64,000 nt of DNA, from the NCBI RefSeq assembly GCF_001955535.1, contig NZ_MPVN01000001.1:248001-312000 (forward strand). Direction: 5' to 3'. Shown one piece after another: positions 7,626 through 17,354 of this stretch. Both the position numbers and the translations under genes were made by a program. Below the pieces are notes generated by a model. The model ran no database searches and was not told the origin of the DNA. It saw only the letters and a program-made list of their open reading frames with translations. Numbering within the stretch: the stretch's first letter is position 1; each line of letters begins with the position of its first letter. Source of the DNA: Paenibacillus sp. FSL H7-0326 (GTDB taxonomy: Bacteria > Bacillota > Bacilli > Paenibacillales > Paenibacillaceae).

Positions 7626-8234
7626 CTATATTGATGGCTCATCCACAGTCCTTACCATATAGAGCTTCTCATTGAAGCCAAGTCTCTTGCGAAACCATCT
7701 TTGCTTTACGGCCTTATAGATGTGAAAACCGTGCTTCTCATAAATGGATCGTGCCGCATGATTCGTATCAACGACTTCCAGCTTAAAGACCCGATACGGC
7801 AAATGATGCATCAGATGGAGCAGCATGGATGTCGCGATCCCTCTTCCCCGATACATAGGGTCTGTGGCAACCGCTTCTAGAAAGCACTCATCTCTATAAA
7901 TTGGGGCGGGTATGTGAAATTGTTTTGCCAGAAAATAATGTACAACACTCCCCTGAACATTACCTAGAATGCTTTTTAAGAACTCTTTATCAAAATACTG
8001 CGAGCGAGTAATGCTTGTGGAATATGCCATAATGCCTACGACTTGGCCTTCAATAATCGCAGCATAGAATTGATCTACAACAAAAGACTCTTTAATTATT
8101 CTTTTTAACATCATTTTATCTTTCGACATGGAGGTTAATTCGTTATAATAACTATTCACGTAGACGTCTGCCGCCTGCTGCAGCTGCTGCTCCCTAAGCT
8201 CTGTCATCCTGACAATATTTATCGATTCCATCAT
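7626..8234 (-). CDS. GNAT-family N-acetyltransferase
   Basis: The 202-residue protein carries the acetyl-CoA binding motif A as VATDPMYRGRGIATSMLL (about residues 121-138), followed by the typical LEVVDTNHAARSIYEKHGF block B. It transfers an acetyl group to an unidentified amine. The start is set at 8234 (MMESIN) because GGAGGGGG lies six bases upstream; the longer frame has no ribosome binding site. Nothing in the neighbourhood identifies a substrate. Confidence 0.88.
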   Translation of the reverse strand: MMESINIVRMTELREQQLQQAADVYVNSYYNELTSMSKDKMMLKRIIKESFVVDQFYAAIIEGQVVGIMAYSTSITRSQYFDKEFLKSILGNVQGSVVHYFLAKQFHIPAPIYRDECFLEAVATDPMYRGRGIATSMLLHLMHHLPYRVFKLEVVDTNHAARSIYEKHGFHIYKAVKQRWFRKRLGFNEKLYMVRTVDEPSI

Positions 8235-8349
8235 GTTCCCCCTCCATTTAATAGCCAACGGTTTATACTAAATCTACCGTGCCTGGGCTAGACAATACAT
8301 ACATCTGGAGACCGATTCTGATTCATTTATAAAGGAGATTCTACATACG

Positions 8350-9102
8350 ATGCCATTTACTTTTGCCCATCCTGCTGCCGTTCTGCCGTTTTCACGCAAG
8401 AGCAAGTATCTTCATTTTACTGCGCTCGTATTGGGCAGCATGGCCCCTGATTTTGAATATTTGCTAAGAGGACAGCCTGCGGGCATGACCGGACATACTT
8501 TTGCGGGGTTCTTCTATTTTAATTTGCCGCTGGTCGCGTTGGTCTACCTGATCTATTATTTTTTCATTCACCAGACTCTAATGGATCATTTGCCTGTATT
8601 TATGCAGGATCGTTCTGAGCGTACGTCTAATTTCGGATTACCGGTCAAGATCATTATTTTCTGTTATTCAGCCTTACTCGGCATGTTAACGCACGTCGTG
8701 TGGGATGCTTTTACGCACCAGCATGGATTTGTTGTTGATCGGATTCCGCTGCTCAGCGTTGACCTCCATGTACTCGGTTACGAAATTCCCATCTACAAAA
8801 TACTGCAGCATGGCGGGACGCTGGCCGGACTTTCGTTAATTCTGATTTACATCCTTTATCGAGCCAGAAAATACAATAGTCTAGCTAATCGAAGTACACC
8901 GTCTGCACAAAAATCGCTGTATTGGCTATGCATTGCCCTATTGTCTATTGTATTCTTCATTATCTGGTTTATCGCTGATCCGGTGGCTATTCATAGCATT
9001 GGTGTTCATGTGGTCAGAGTCATCGATTCTGGTTTGCTTAGTCTGCTCTTCGTTTCCATCTTTTTTAAATTCAAAAAGAACAAGGTGCGCCTCCAGCGTT
9101 GA
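8350..9102 (+). CDS. DUF4184-family integral membrane protein
   Basis: The 250-residue protein starts MPFTFAHPAAVLPF and has the SMAPDFEYLL and GMLTHVVWDAFTH blocks of the DUF4184 family. About six transmembrane segments are visible. The conserved His and Asp residues recall membrane metal-dependent hydrolases, but no activity is established. An AAAGGAG site precedes the ATG by about 13 bases. The terminator hairpin overlaps the stop codon. Confidence 0.85.
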   Translation: MPFTFAHPAAVLPFSRKSKYLHFTALVLGSMAPDFEYLLRGQPAGMTGHTFAGFFYFNLPLVALVYLIYYFFIHQTLMDHLPVFMQDRSERTSNFGLPVKIIIFCYSALLGMLTHVVWDAFTHQHGFVVDRIPLLSVDLHVLGYEIPIYKILQHGGTLAGLSLILIYILYRARKYNSLANRSTPSAQKSLYWLCIALLSIVFFIIWFIADPVAIHSIGVHVVRVIDSGLLSLLFVSIFFKFKKNKVRLQR

Positions 9103-9116
9103 GGCGCACCTTGTTT
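9082..9116. terminator. Bidirectional terminator
   Basis: AAGGTGCGCCTC (9082-9093) and GAGGCGCACCTT (9101-9112) form a 12-bp perfect stem. It serves the converging genes ending at 9102 and 9129; T-rich tracts flank both sides. Confidence 0.85.
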
Positions 9117-9128
9117 CATTTTATAAGA

Positions 9129-10103
9129 TTACGTTCGATTCTCCAGGTAATCATAGGCTGACAATGCCACCTCGGCTGCGGCATACCCGTCCTCTCCCGT
9201 AATCGCTACAGGCCTTCCATCAAGAATACGATTCACAAAGTCCTGAAGCATATAATAGTCCATCTTGTCTCCAAAGTAGCTGTACCGTGCTCTGCCTTGC
9301 TCTATGCTGAACACTTCATTGACTTGGGCAAAAGCATCCATTCTTATGATCCCTTCCGTTCCAATTACATCCAGCTTCACATCTCCCCAATAAGGAAACA
9401 CAGGATTTCGAGACCAGCTTGTATCGATAACCCCAATTACGCCATTGTCATATTCCAGATGGACCATACCCGAATCCTCGACAGCAATATCATGAAACAG
9501 TGTCCCTTTCTCGGCGTGAACAACACGGGGCTGTACTCCCAGCATCCAATTCAGCATATCAGCAACATGTACCGTATGATCGAGCAGTGCACCGCCGCCA
9601 GATTGCGCCGGATCGACAAACCAGCCGCCGGGCATGCCGCCTCGGTTATACCCTTTAACAGCGATGACTTCACCAATCTCACCTCGGGCTACGGCTTCCT
9701 TAACTCGAATGACCGACGGAAGGTAACGGCAAGGAAAGGCCGTCATGAGCTGCACCTGCAGTTCATGACAAATATCAATCATTTGCCGCATTTCAACGCG
9801 TCCTGTCCCAAGCGGCTTCTCGCACAATATATGCTTGCCTGCCTTCGCACTGTCCGTGACTAGGGCGGCATGATGCCTATTTTCCGAACAAATAATGACC
9901 GCATCTATATCCGGCAGCTCGAGCAGCTTCAGATGATCTGGATAGAATTGAACATGGTTACGTTCAACTATCGCCTTGACCCGATCATAATAGGGATCTG
10001 AGATTGCAGTTACCTCCGTATTTTCAATCAGCTGCAGCTGTCTGTAGTAGCTGAAGGCATGGGAATGGGCGAAGCTGATCATACCGATACGAAGCTTACG
10101 CAT
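9129..10103 (-). CDS. Gfo/Idh/MocA-family oxidoreductase
   Basis: A 324-residue NAD(P)-dependent sugar or inositol dehydrogenase-like enzyme. An N-terminal Rossmann domain (about 1-120) contains the signature CEKPLG with the catalytic-site Lys, and a C-terminal alpha/beta domain includes GGGALLDHTVH. It is the last gene of a five-gene transport operon. The start is placed at 10103; the frame begins at 10118. Either start overlaps the preceding paralogous gene, implying translational coupling. It probably oxidises the imported sugar or a derivative. Identity with the upstream paralogue is low, so the two may act on successive steps. Confidence 0.9.
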   Translation of the reverse strand: MRKLRIGMISFAHSHAFSYYRQLQLIENTEVTAISDPYYDRVKAIVERNHVQFYPDHLKLLELPDIDAVIICSENRHHAALVTDSAKAGKHILCEKPLGTGRVEMRQMIDICHELQVQLMTAFPCRYLPSVIRVKEAVARGEIGEVIAVKGYNRGGMPGGWFVDPAQSGGGALLDHTVHVADMLNWMLGVQPRVVHAEKGTLFHDIAVEDSGMVHLEYDNGVIGVIDTSWSRNPVFPYWGDVKLDVIGTEGIIRMDAFAQVNEVFSIEQGRARYSYFGDKMDYYMLQDFVNRILDGRPVAITGEDGYAAAEVALSAYDYLENRT

Positions 10104-11112
10104 CCCGCCACCACCCATCGGTTAAACGGAACGACCGCATGGTCACTGCCTGGCCGTTACTTGCCGAATAAGCTGCCGCCTGGATGACAACCGCAGTCTT
10201 CCAAGACTCCTCCAGCGATATTACCGGTTCAGTCTTATGAGCTGCAATATTCAGCACGGATCGTATAAATCCATCGATCGCATCCTCAAATGCAGGGCTG
10301 ACTAAACTGAATTCGGAACCCCCTCTTCTGATCTCCACCGAAGCGCTCATCTTCGGACTGGAGCGAATGATCCCTTGATTTCCTGCCATCTCGAATTCAG
10401 ATGTTGCCGGACTCGGGTAACCTAATATACCTTCCATATTCACAATAGTGCCGCATTCGTATTTCAGTGTGAGCAGCGCATACTCAGTCCGTTCTTTGCG
10501 AATATGCTGTGCGAATACGCTCTCCACTTCGCCCAGAAGATAACTCATAAATTCAATTTCATCGATAAACAGCGTCATAATGGGTTCAATACGATGATCA
10601 GTGGAGAAAGGCAAACGACTGCCGTAAGCTTCCTCTCCAGTCATCATACGCCGAACATGAACTACGCCTGGACTGCCGATCACACCTGCTCTCACTTGCC
10701 TTGCCAGATCCGAATATTCCGGTCTGAACAAGGCCTCGTGAGAAGGAATAATCTGTACGCTGTGCTGTCTGCATATGGCAGCCAGCTGTTTCAGATCCGT
10801 AGCTAACAAGCCGAAGGGCTTCTCACAAACCACATGAGCACCCGCTTCCGCAGCGATGTACAGATCAGGCAGATGCTCCTTGACCGGAAGCGCAAGATGA
10901 AGGATATCCGGCTTCTGCTCTGCCAGCAGCTCCGGCAGGCTGCGGTATACAGTGGTTTGAATGTGCTCTGCCCACTCCTCGCGCGGATCACATATACCTG
11001 ACAGCTGAATCGCAGGATGTTCTGCATAGTACTTGGCATATTTTACTGAACCCGCTTTGTAACCCATAACGGCTATCTTCACTTGTTGCTTAGCTTGCAT
11101 TATAACGCTCAT
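10096..11112 (-). CDS. Gfo/Idh/MocA-family oxidoreductase
   Basis: The 338-residue protein has the Rossmann nucleotide-binding domain with HVVCEKPFGL and a C-terminal substrate domain. Its start overlaps the end of the lipoprotein gene, and its 3' end overlaps the next oxidoreductase gene, so the genes are translationally coupled. An alternative start lies four codons in. The typical CEKP lysine is present but several His/Asp positions of the classical active site are hard to locate, so its substrate is open. Context points to catabolism of the sugar brought in by the ABC transporter. Confidence 0.88.
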   Translation of the reverse strand: MSVIMQAKQQVKIAVMGYKAGSVKYAKYYAEHPAIQLSGICDPREEWAEHIQTTVYRSLPELLAEQKPDILHLALPVKEHLPDLYIAAEAGAHVVCEKPFGLLATDLKQLAAICRQHSVQIIPSHEALFRPEYSDLARQVRAGVIGSPGVVHVRRMMTGEEAYGSRLPFSTDHRIEPIMTLFIDEIEFMSYLLGEVESVFAQHIRKERTEYALLTLKYECGTIVNMEGILGYPSPATSEFEMAGNQGIIRSSPKMSASVEIRRGGSEFSLVSPAFEDAIDGFIRSVLNIAAHKTEPVISLEESWKTAVVIQAAAYSASNGQAVTMRSFRLTDGWWRDA

Positions 11113-12712
11113 AAGCAGCCTGGTAGATCTTCATATACTCTTCAAGTCCCATTTTATTAATAGTCTCCACATACGTATCCCACTCATCAAAAGAAGCACT
11201 GCCATTTACGAACTTCGCTTCCATTTCATCAATATAATCATGGATGTCTTTACCGACAGAGGACATGAAATCTGTCTCTTCATTCGTAAAGTTGAAGTTA
11301 TACCAGATGTCTTCCACGGCGTGCGGCTCGGCCTTCTCTGCAGCTTCCATCGAATTTGGCAATGTTTCGGATCCTTTAAAATATTCACCTTTCACATAAC
11401 CAGGGTAGCTTCCGCCCGTCCAGGTAAAATATTGAGTAAGCGCCTGGTCCATCGTAAGCCCATTCGGATTATTTGTAATATCTTCAATGTATTCAAGCTC
11501 GCCGTCAGCATTTTTGTTATACGTGGTACCCTCTTCCCCCATGAAGAAGAACGTTGCACCTTCCTGCCCGAAGAAGTGATCCATCCAGCGGATCGTTGCC
11601 TCCGGATGCTCATTCTTATCTGTAATGGCAAAGGCTCCTACGTGCACCATCGGAACCTTAACATGGGAGTACAGCTTGTCACCATGCGGTCCTTCCAATG
11701 CACCCAGACCAATATAATTGTCCTTGCCCATTACGGTATCCGGATTCGGTACAATGGTCGATCCCAGCAAGTCAGCCTGCCCCTTGGCGTTCAGAGCACT
11801 GCTCTCAATGGTGAATATTTCTTTGTCAATTAATCCTTCTGAGTACAGCTTGTTCATAAATTGCAGCATTTCCTTATACTCTGGCAGTGTCTTCGTAAAA
11901 CGAAGCTCATTCGTGTCTGCATCCACATCGACGAACTTATGACCCAGACCCTTCGTGCCTAGACCCCATGCCCCTTTGACCTGATCAATAATAGAAGTAA
12001 TCCCGGTTCCTCCAAATGGAATCTCATCATTTTTGCCATTTCCATTCAGATCGGTCTCCTTAACTGCCTTCAGATAATTGTAAAATTCATCAATGGTATC
12101 CGGCTCATCCATTCCCAGCTGCTTAAGCCAGTCTTCATTAATCCATAGAGGCGTTCCGATCAGCATGGATAAGAAGTTGGGATCATAGAAGGAAGGCAGC
12201 GAGTAAATATTCCCGTCCGGCATCGTCAGTCCTTTACGAATACCTGGATTCTCGTCCATCAGCTTCTTGAAGTTGGGAGCGTACTGATCGATTAGATCAT
12301 TCAGCGGGATAAATACCCCTTGTGGTCCATAACGGGTCAATTCAGCAGAGCTGACTCTTGCGGAGTAGAAGACGTCGGGATAATCTCCACCGGCAAGTGC
12401 CAGATTGCGCTTCTCTGTCAATGTTTCAAAAGGAACCAGATTGAAATTCACATCGATATTGGACATTTCCTGATACTTATCCCACACGAGCACTTCATCA
12501 TAATTGCTGCTGTTTCCGGCCCACTTCCCGGTGAAAAAATCAAGCGTAATCTGCTCGTTAACGATGGGCATCCCTGTCTCATTTAGATTAGACGTCACTT
12601 CTGGTGCCTGTTCTCCTTCTGCTTCTCCGCTGCCTTCACTTGAGCCGCATCCCGCCATTAAGCTTGCCGCAATAACTAGTGATAATGAAAGACTCCCCCA
12701 TTTTTTCCACAT
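11090..12712 (-). CDS. Extracellular sugar-binding lipoprotein of an ABC importer
   Basis: The 540-residue protein has a lipoprotein signal peptide with lipobox LMAGC (Cys22) and a family 1 solute-binding domain like LplA and YtcQ of Bacillus. A VDADTNELRF segment and many aromatic residues are typical of large oligosaccharide binders. It delivers sugar to the two permeases encoded just upstream. No ATPase gene is in the operon, as usual for this family, which shares a general MsmX-type ATPase encoded elsewhere. Confidence 0.92.
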   Translation of the reverse strand: MWKKWGSLSLSLVIAASLMAGCGSSEGSGEAEGEQAPEVTSNLNETGMPIVNEQITLDFFTGKWAGNSSNYDEVLVWDKYQEMSNIDVNFNLVPFETLTEKRNLALAGGDYPDVFYSARVSSAELTRYGPQGVFIPLNDLIDQYAPNFKKLMDENPGIRKGLTMPDGNIYSLPSFYDPNFLSMLIGTPLWINEDWLKQLGMDEPDTIDEFYNYLKAVKETDLNGNGKNDEIPFGGTGITSIIDQVKGAWGLGTKGLGHKFVDVDADTNELRFTKTLPEYKEMLQFMNKLYSEGLIDKEIFTIESSALNAKGQADLLGSTIVPNPDTVMGKDNYIGLGALEGPHGDKLYSHVKVPMVHVGAFAITDKNEHPEATIRWMDHFFGQEGATFFFMGEEGTTYNKNADGELEYIEDITNNPNGLTMDQALTQYFTWTGGSYPGYVKGEYFKGSETLPNSMEAAEKAEPHAVEDIWYNFNFTNEETDFMSSVGKDIHDYIDEMEAKFVNGSASFDEWDTYVETINKMGLEEYMKIYQAAYERYNAS

Positions 12713-12764
12713 ACGCTACTTCACTCCTCGATTTTAGTATAGAACCTCAGTTAATGAACCTCAG

Positions 12765-13670
12765 CTATCCTTTAATAGCGCCGATCATGACACCTTTAAT
12801 GAAATATTTTTGCAGGAACGGATACAGGATCAGCATCGGCAGATTTGTCACCATGACTGCAGCGTATTTGATGGCTTCAACCTCCATCAGGCTTTTGGAA
12901 TATGTATCACTGCCTAAGTCCACCATATTCTGCATTTGATCCTGAATTAGAATTTCTCTTAAGAACAGCTGCAGTGGATACTTGTCCCTGTCGGATAGAT
13001 AGATAAGTGCGTTAAAATAGCTGTTCCAATGACCGACGGCATAAAATAATACCATAACCGCCAGCACCGGCCCGGACAGAGGAAGGATAATCCGGACAAG
13101 CAGCTTCAGATTGGAGCACCCATCCAGAAATGCGGCCTCCTGCAGCTCTTTTGGAATAGAGCTTTGGAAGAAGGTTCTCATAATGAGAATGTTCCACACG
13201 GATACCGCTGTAGGCAGTATCATTACCCAGAACGTATCAAGCAGTCCGAGATCCTTAATCAACAGGTAAGTCGGGATCATGCCTCCACTGAAGAACATCG
13301 TAAAAACGATCAGTACCGTGAATGCGTTTCTCCCCTTGAAATCCTGACGAGACAGCGGGTATGCTGCAGCAATCGTCATGACAACGTTCAGAGCGGTACC
13401 GATGACCGTGTACAGAATCGTATTGAGGTAACCCTTCATCAATTCGTTATTTTCAAAGATACGTTCATAACCAACAAGAGATAGACTCTTCGGCCACAGC
13501 CATACCTTGCCCAGCATAACCTCCTCCGGACTGCTAATAGAGGCTATCAGTACAAAATATATCGGATATAAGACGATGAAAGAGACAAGTCCGAGCAGAA
13601 TGTATATTGCAGTCATGACGTAACGATCTCCCCGGCTTTCTGCCATGCTTACAGGCCTCCTTTCTACCAT
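12765..13670 (-). CDS. Carbohydrate ABC transporter permease (LplC/YtcP type)
   Basis: A 301-residue membrane protein with six predicted helices. The cytoplasmic EAA loop reads EAAFLDGCSNLKLLVRIILP, the contact for the ATPase. It pairs with the permease encoded immediately upstream; the reading frames overlap by 7 bp. The conserved C-terminus ends in GVMIGAIKG, common in this subfamily. Confidence 0.93.
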   Translation of the reverse strand: MVERRPVSMAESRGDRYVMTAIYILLGLVSFIVLYPIYFVLIASISSPEEVMLGKVWLWPKSLSLVGYERIFENNELMKGYLNTILYTVIGTALNVVMTIAAAYPLSRQDFKGRNAFTVLIVFTMFFSGGMIPTYLLIKDLGLLDTFWVMILPTAVSVWNILIMRTFFQSSIPKELQEAAFLDGCSNLKLLVRIILPLSGPVLAVMVLFYAVGHWNSYFNALIYLSDRDKYPLQLFLREILIQDQMQNMVDLGSDTYSKSLMEVEAIKYAAVMVTNLPMLILYPFLQKYFIKGVMIGAIKG

Positions 13671-14599
13671 AGACTGCTTGAACTGACTTTACGCGCAATC
13701 CGGTTAACGATGAGCAGCATAATGAAATTGACGACTGAGTTGAATAATCCAACGGCAGCTGAGAAGCTGTACTGTGCACCGAGTATGCCGCTGCGATAAA
13801 CATTCGTAGAGATTACATCAGAGCTCTCCATATTTAAGTCGTTTTGCATCAGGAATACCTTCTCGAATCCTACTCCAAGAATGGAGCCCATGTTCAGGAT
13901 GAGCAGTACGATAATTGTGGGTGCGATGCCCGGTAAATTGATATGCCATATTCGGCAGAGTCTGGATGCTCCATCCACTCTGGCTGCTTCATGAAGCTGC
14001 GGATCAATTCCGGCAAGCGCAGCAATATAGATAATGGAGCTCCAGCCCATCGTCTGCCATACACCTGACCATACATAGATGCTCTTGAACCAGCCCGGTT
14101 CTGTCATGAAGCTGATCGGCTCCCCGCCAAATAACAAAATGACTACATTAATGAGTCCAGACGCGGGTGACAAGAACATCATGATCATGCCCACCATGAC
14201 AATCGTGGATAGAAAATGCGGCATGTACGTGACGGTCTGCACGAATTTTCTAAACTTGCCTGTTCTCAGCTCATGGATCATGAGCGCTAGGATAATCGGA
14301 ATCGGGAAACCTACGACCAGCTCATAGATACCGATCCCCAGCGTGTTCTTAATAATTCTCCAAAAATAGAAGCTGTCAAAGAATCTCTCGAAATGCTCGA
14401 ATCCGACCCAAGGACTGCCCATGATGCCTTTGTTCGCGATGAAATCCTTGAAGGCGATTTGCACTCCATACATCGGAATATAGTGAAAGATAATAAAGTA
14501 AGCGAGCACGGGCAGAAACAATAAGTAGAGCTCCCAATTACTAGTCCATGATCGCAGAGTGCTTCTCTGCTTCCATTTCTTTCTCTCTGACGCCTGCAC
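13664..14599 (-). CDS. Sugar ABC transporter permease (LplB/YteP type)
   Basis: The 311-residue membrane protein is the first gene of the operon. It has an N-terminal cytoplasmic basic stretch, six predicted helices and the EAA loop EAARVDGASRLCRIWHINLP. This family imports pectin- or hemicellulose-derived oligosaccharides in Bacillus and Paenibacillus. The divergent AraC-type sensor gene begins 338 bp away and is the likely regulator. Confidence 0.93.
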   Translation of the reverse strand: MQASERKKWKQRSTLRSWTSNWELYLLFLPVLAYFIIFHYIPMYGVQIAFKDFIANKGIMGSPWVGFEHFERFFDSFYFWRIIKNTLGIGIYELVVGFPIPIILALMIHELRTGKFRKFVQTVTYMPHFLSTIVMVGMIMMFLSPASGLINVVILLFGGEPISFMTEPGWFKSIYVWSGVWQTMGWSSIIYIAALAGIDPQLHEAARVDGASRLCRIWHINLPGIAPTIIVLLILNMGSILGVGFEKVFLMQNDLNMESSDVISTNVYRSGILGAQYSFSAAVGLFNSVVNFIMLLIVNRIARKVSSSSLW

Positions 14600-14936
14600 C
14601 TCTGATCCTATTTCCTTCCCAATACTTACACCCCCTTTTGACGGTTACGAATGCTAAGCACCGTGATTCACTTGCAAGTCACATGATACAAGAGCTATGA
14701 CGAGAAAGGTATTTACCGTTCTTTGGATTGTAGACATCTATTCAGAACTTTACGAAACCTAACATCTTTTCGTAAAAACACAATACAATCTTAAAAAATA
14801 CACAGCTGGATTTTACATCGGATTTACAATGGAGTCCCTGCGAGTTAATACTGTCTTGCTACAATAAGCCGATTAAGAAGGATTCGGTCAAGCCTTAGCA
14901 GCACAGAAAAGATTAACGTTAGGAGATGATCGTACG
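14600..14936. promoter_or_regulatory. Divergent intergenic region between ABC operon and its regulator
   Basis: This 337-bp region should hold the promoters of both the operon and the regulator gene. A TACAAT -10 candidate for the plus strand lies at 14860-14865, but no good -35 box is paired with it. No clear palindromic operator was seen. Confidence 0.4.
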
Positions 14937-17243
14937 ATGAGGTGGATCTGGGCACGCAAGCGTTCTTTATACTTCAAAATATTTGTGAGCTTTCTCACCC
15001 TCATTCTGTTGTTTGGGTGCTTCTATGTACTTATCTATAAAATGTTCCGTAATGGTCTTGAACAGGAAATTATGCGCAGCAGTCAGACGCAGACCGAGAA
15101 TACGGCGGAGAGATTTGCCCAGCATTTTGAGAGAATACAGATTCTGCTCTTCGATCTGTATCACAATCCGGATCTGATCAGCTTTAATAGTGAACTGAAC
15201 AGGTATGGTATAGACGGAGCGAATTTCTTGAAGGCTAAGGAGGTCATCGAGGAGATAAGAAGAGAGGCATACAATCCGTTATTTATGGTTCAGGATGTCA
15301 TTGTCCATCTGGATCAGGCGGATCTTGCATTTGGCAAGAGCGGCAGCAGCAGCAATGAATATATGTTTGAACGTTTTTATCACAATGTGAATTACACCTT
15401 ATCCGATTGGCAAGCAGAGCTGAATCAGAAGACTTCATTTCAAATGCTGCCTGCGTCTACCTTCGAGCTTGCGGCTAAGAATATCGAAGCTAAGAAGCTG
15501 CTGCCTTATGTGTTCCATTATCCGGACACGTCTTATCAGCTTGTTGCGATGATTGATATTGAACAAGCTGCAGATGCATTTTATGGGACCGCAGCAGAAC
15601 AAGGAAATTTGATGCTGATGGACGAAGCCGGACATATCCTGTACAGCAGGAATGAAAGCGCTCAAGCTGAGCAGATCCCCCTATTCCCTGATGGCAGAAG
15701 CATGGCGAAGCATAATGGGGTATATTATTTCAAGACTACAGGCAGTGATGGATTAACCTATGTTACATCGACTCCAGACACGCAAATCACCGTTCAGCTT
15801 CAGCAGTTGTCCAAGTATTTACTGCTGGTGTTTGTCGCTTCACTCGCTGTTGCTGTTATCGCTGCTATCTTGCTTAGCAGAAAGCTCCATTCTCCTGTGA
15901 AGCAAATGCTCTCAAGTCTGTTAGATCGAGCTTCGGGCGGTGCTGGTGTAAGTGAACAGGATCTAGGGATTGACTCCAATGCTGCGGGCCAGATATGGGA
16001 ATATGATCTTATCCATACTCGGATTCAGCAGCTTCAGAAAGAAAAAGAGAGCATTATCCAGCGGATGAAGGAGCAAAAAGCAGCGCTCCAAAGCTATACT
16101 TACATGAATCAGCTCAAAAATATCAACACCGACATCAATGAGTGGTCAGATTTCCTAAACAGCTCAGGTCGTTATCATATTGTTTATTATGATATTCGTT
16201 TTCGCCAAGCCGAAAGTAAGGCTCGGGATGAGGTGGGCCGGGTTATCCGCCATTTGCTGGAGCATATTCATCTGATCTCTTCCGAATGTGTACAAGATAC
16301 ACATACATTCCAGCTGGAGAGCGATGAAATTGTCTCCGTATTAAAAGGAGCCTCTTCACAAGATTTGAGCATGCTGCTGGAACGAATCAAGCAAACATTT
16401 GATGCAGATCATGAGCATTATATCGTCACCGTTGGCGTCAGTCCGCTGGTTGCGGATGCATCGGGTTTCAACGATGCGTATCAACGATTGCGAAATCTCT
16501 CTTCACAAGCCTATATAGCAGAAGAAACTCAAATTATATTCGAGGAAAGAGAGCTCCCTGAGCTTCCTCCCCTGTCTTCGATCATGCAAAAAAATCTACA
16601 TCAGGCTCTTCAATCCGGCGATGAGGAACGCGCGATGGAACTGATTCAGGAACTGCTGGTACCCTTTTATGAGCAAGGAGCCGGCGTACTGCAGTTTCAG
16701 GAGTATGCTCATCTCATTGCTATAAAAGTGATGGAGAGTACAAACGAGCTTCTGCCAGGTGAAGCTTCCTTCCCTGCACTCAAGCTGTGGATGGAAGGGA
16801 TCAAGCACTGCCATACCCTGTCTGATTATCATCAAAGCTTCCTGTCATTTGTCCATGCTGCATGCGCACTTACCCGGAAGCGCCAGGACCTGTCATCTGA
16901 GCCTCTTGTCGTTATGTTCTACGAAATCATTCAGCACAAGTATATGGAGGACATCTCGCTGGATTACTTGTCCGATAAGCTCAATTTGTCCAGTGCTTAT
17001 CTCTCAGCTTATATTAAAGAGAAGACGGGGATGAATTTCAGCGAGCATTTGCAGGGAGTGCGCATGTCCAAGGCTTGTGAACTGCTCGTGACAACGGATC
17101 TGAACGTGAACGAGATCAGCCAGCTCGTCGGATATCATAACATCACCTCCTTCAACCGATCATTCAAGAAGCTGACGAACATGACGCCTGGCGCTTACCG
17201 GAAGCAGCATGTCCTCCAGGAGCACAAACGAAGTATTGGGTAA
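14937..17243 (+). CDS. Membrane-bound AraC-family transcriptional regulator (YesS/YtdP type)
   Basis: The 768-residue protein has a transmembrane helix at about 13-35, an extracellular sensor region of about 250 residues, a second helix at about 285-308, a linker with a coiled-coil segment (QLQKEKESIIQRMKEQ) and a C-terminal AraC DNA-binding domain (about 665-760). The HTH pair is seen in LSDKLNLSSAYLSAYIKEKTG and VNEISQLVGYHNITSFNRSFKK. Such proteins sense an extracellular sugar and activate an adjacent transporter operon. The ribosome binding site is AGGAGAT. A strong bidirectional terminator follows. Confidence 0.9.
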   Translation: MRWIWARKRSLYFKIFVSFLTLILLFGCFYVLIYKMFRNGLEQEIMRSSQTQTENTAERFAQHFERIQILLFDLYHNPDLISFNSELNRYGIDGANFLKAKEVIEEIRREAYNPLFMVQDVIVHLDQADLAFGKSGSSSNEYMFERFYHNVNYTLSDWQAELNQKTSFQMLPASTFELAAKNIEAKKLLPYVFHYPDTSYQLVAMIDIEQAADAFYGTAAEQGNLMLMDEAGHILYSRNESAQAEQIPLFPDGRSMAKHNGVYYFKTTGSDGLTYVTSTPDTQITVQLQQLSKYLLLVFVASLAVAVIAAILLSRKLHSPVKQMLSSLLDRASGGAGVSEQDLGIDSNAAGQIWEYDLIHTRIQQLQKEKESIIQRMKEQKAALQSYTYMNQLKNINTDINEWSDFLNSSGRYHIVYYDIRFRQAESKARDEVGRVIRHLLEHIHLISSECVQDTHTFQLESDEIVSVLKGASSQDLSMLLERIKQTFDADHEHYIVTVGVSPLVADASGFNDAYQRLRNLSSQAYIAEETQIIFEERELPELPPLSSIMQKNLHQALQSGDEERAMELIQELLVPFYEQGAGVLQFQEYAHLIAIKVMESTNELLPGEASFPALKLWMEGIKHCHTLSDYHQSFLSFVHAACALTRKRQDLSSEPLVVMFYEIIQHKYMEDISLDYLSDKLNLSSAYLSAYIKEKTGMNFSEHLQGVRMSKACELLVTTDLNVNEISQLVGYHNITSFNRSFKKLTNMTPGAYRKQHVLQEHKRSIG

Positions 17244-17280
17244 ATGCAGCTACTGGCCGCAATTCGATAACTTTACAAAA

Positions 17281-17346
17281 AAAACACCTTCAATTGAAAT
17301 GCCTGCATCTTGACGTAATAGGCAGGTAATTCATTGAAGGTGTTTT
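17281..17346. terminator. Bidirectional terminator with nested stem
   Basis: AAAACACCTTCAAT (17281-17294) pairs with ATTGAAGGTGTTTT (17333-17346), enclosing a second stem GCCTG/CAGGC-like pairing near 17301-17326. It separates convergent genes ending at 17243 and 17355. Confidence 0.85.
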
Positions 17347-17354
17347 GTTATTTT

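Noticed and set aside
7394..7642. 82-codon minus-strand frame
   Set aside because: Its composition is Ser/Arg/Cys-rich and irregular, and the 58-codon frame in another phase looks more like protein.
11240..11833. 197-codon frame opposite the sugar-binding lipoprotein gene
   Set aside because: It is an antisense shadow of a well-supported gene, with atypical composition.
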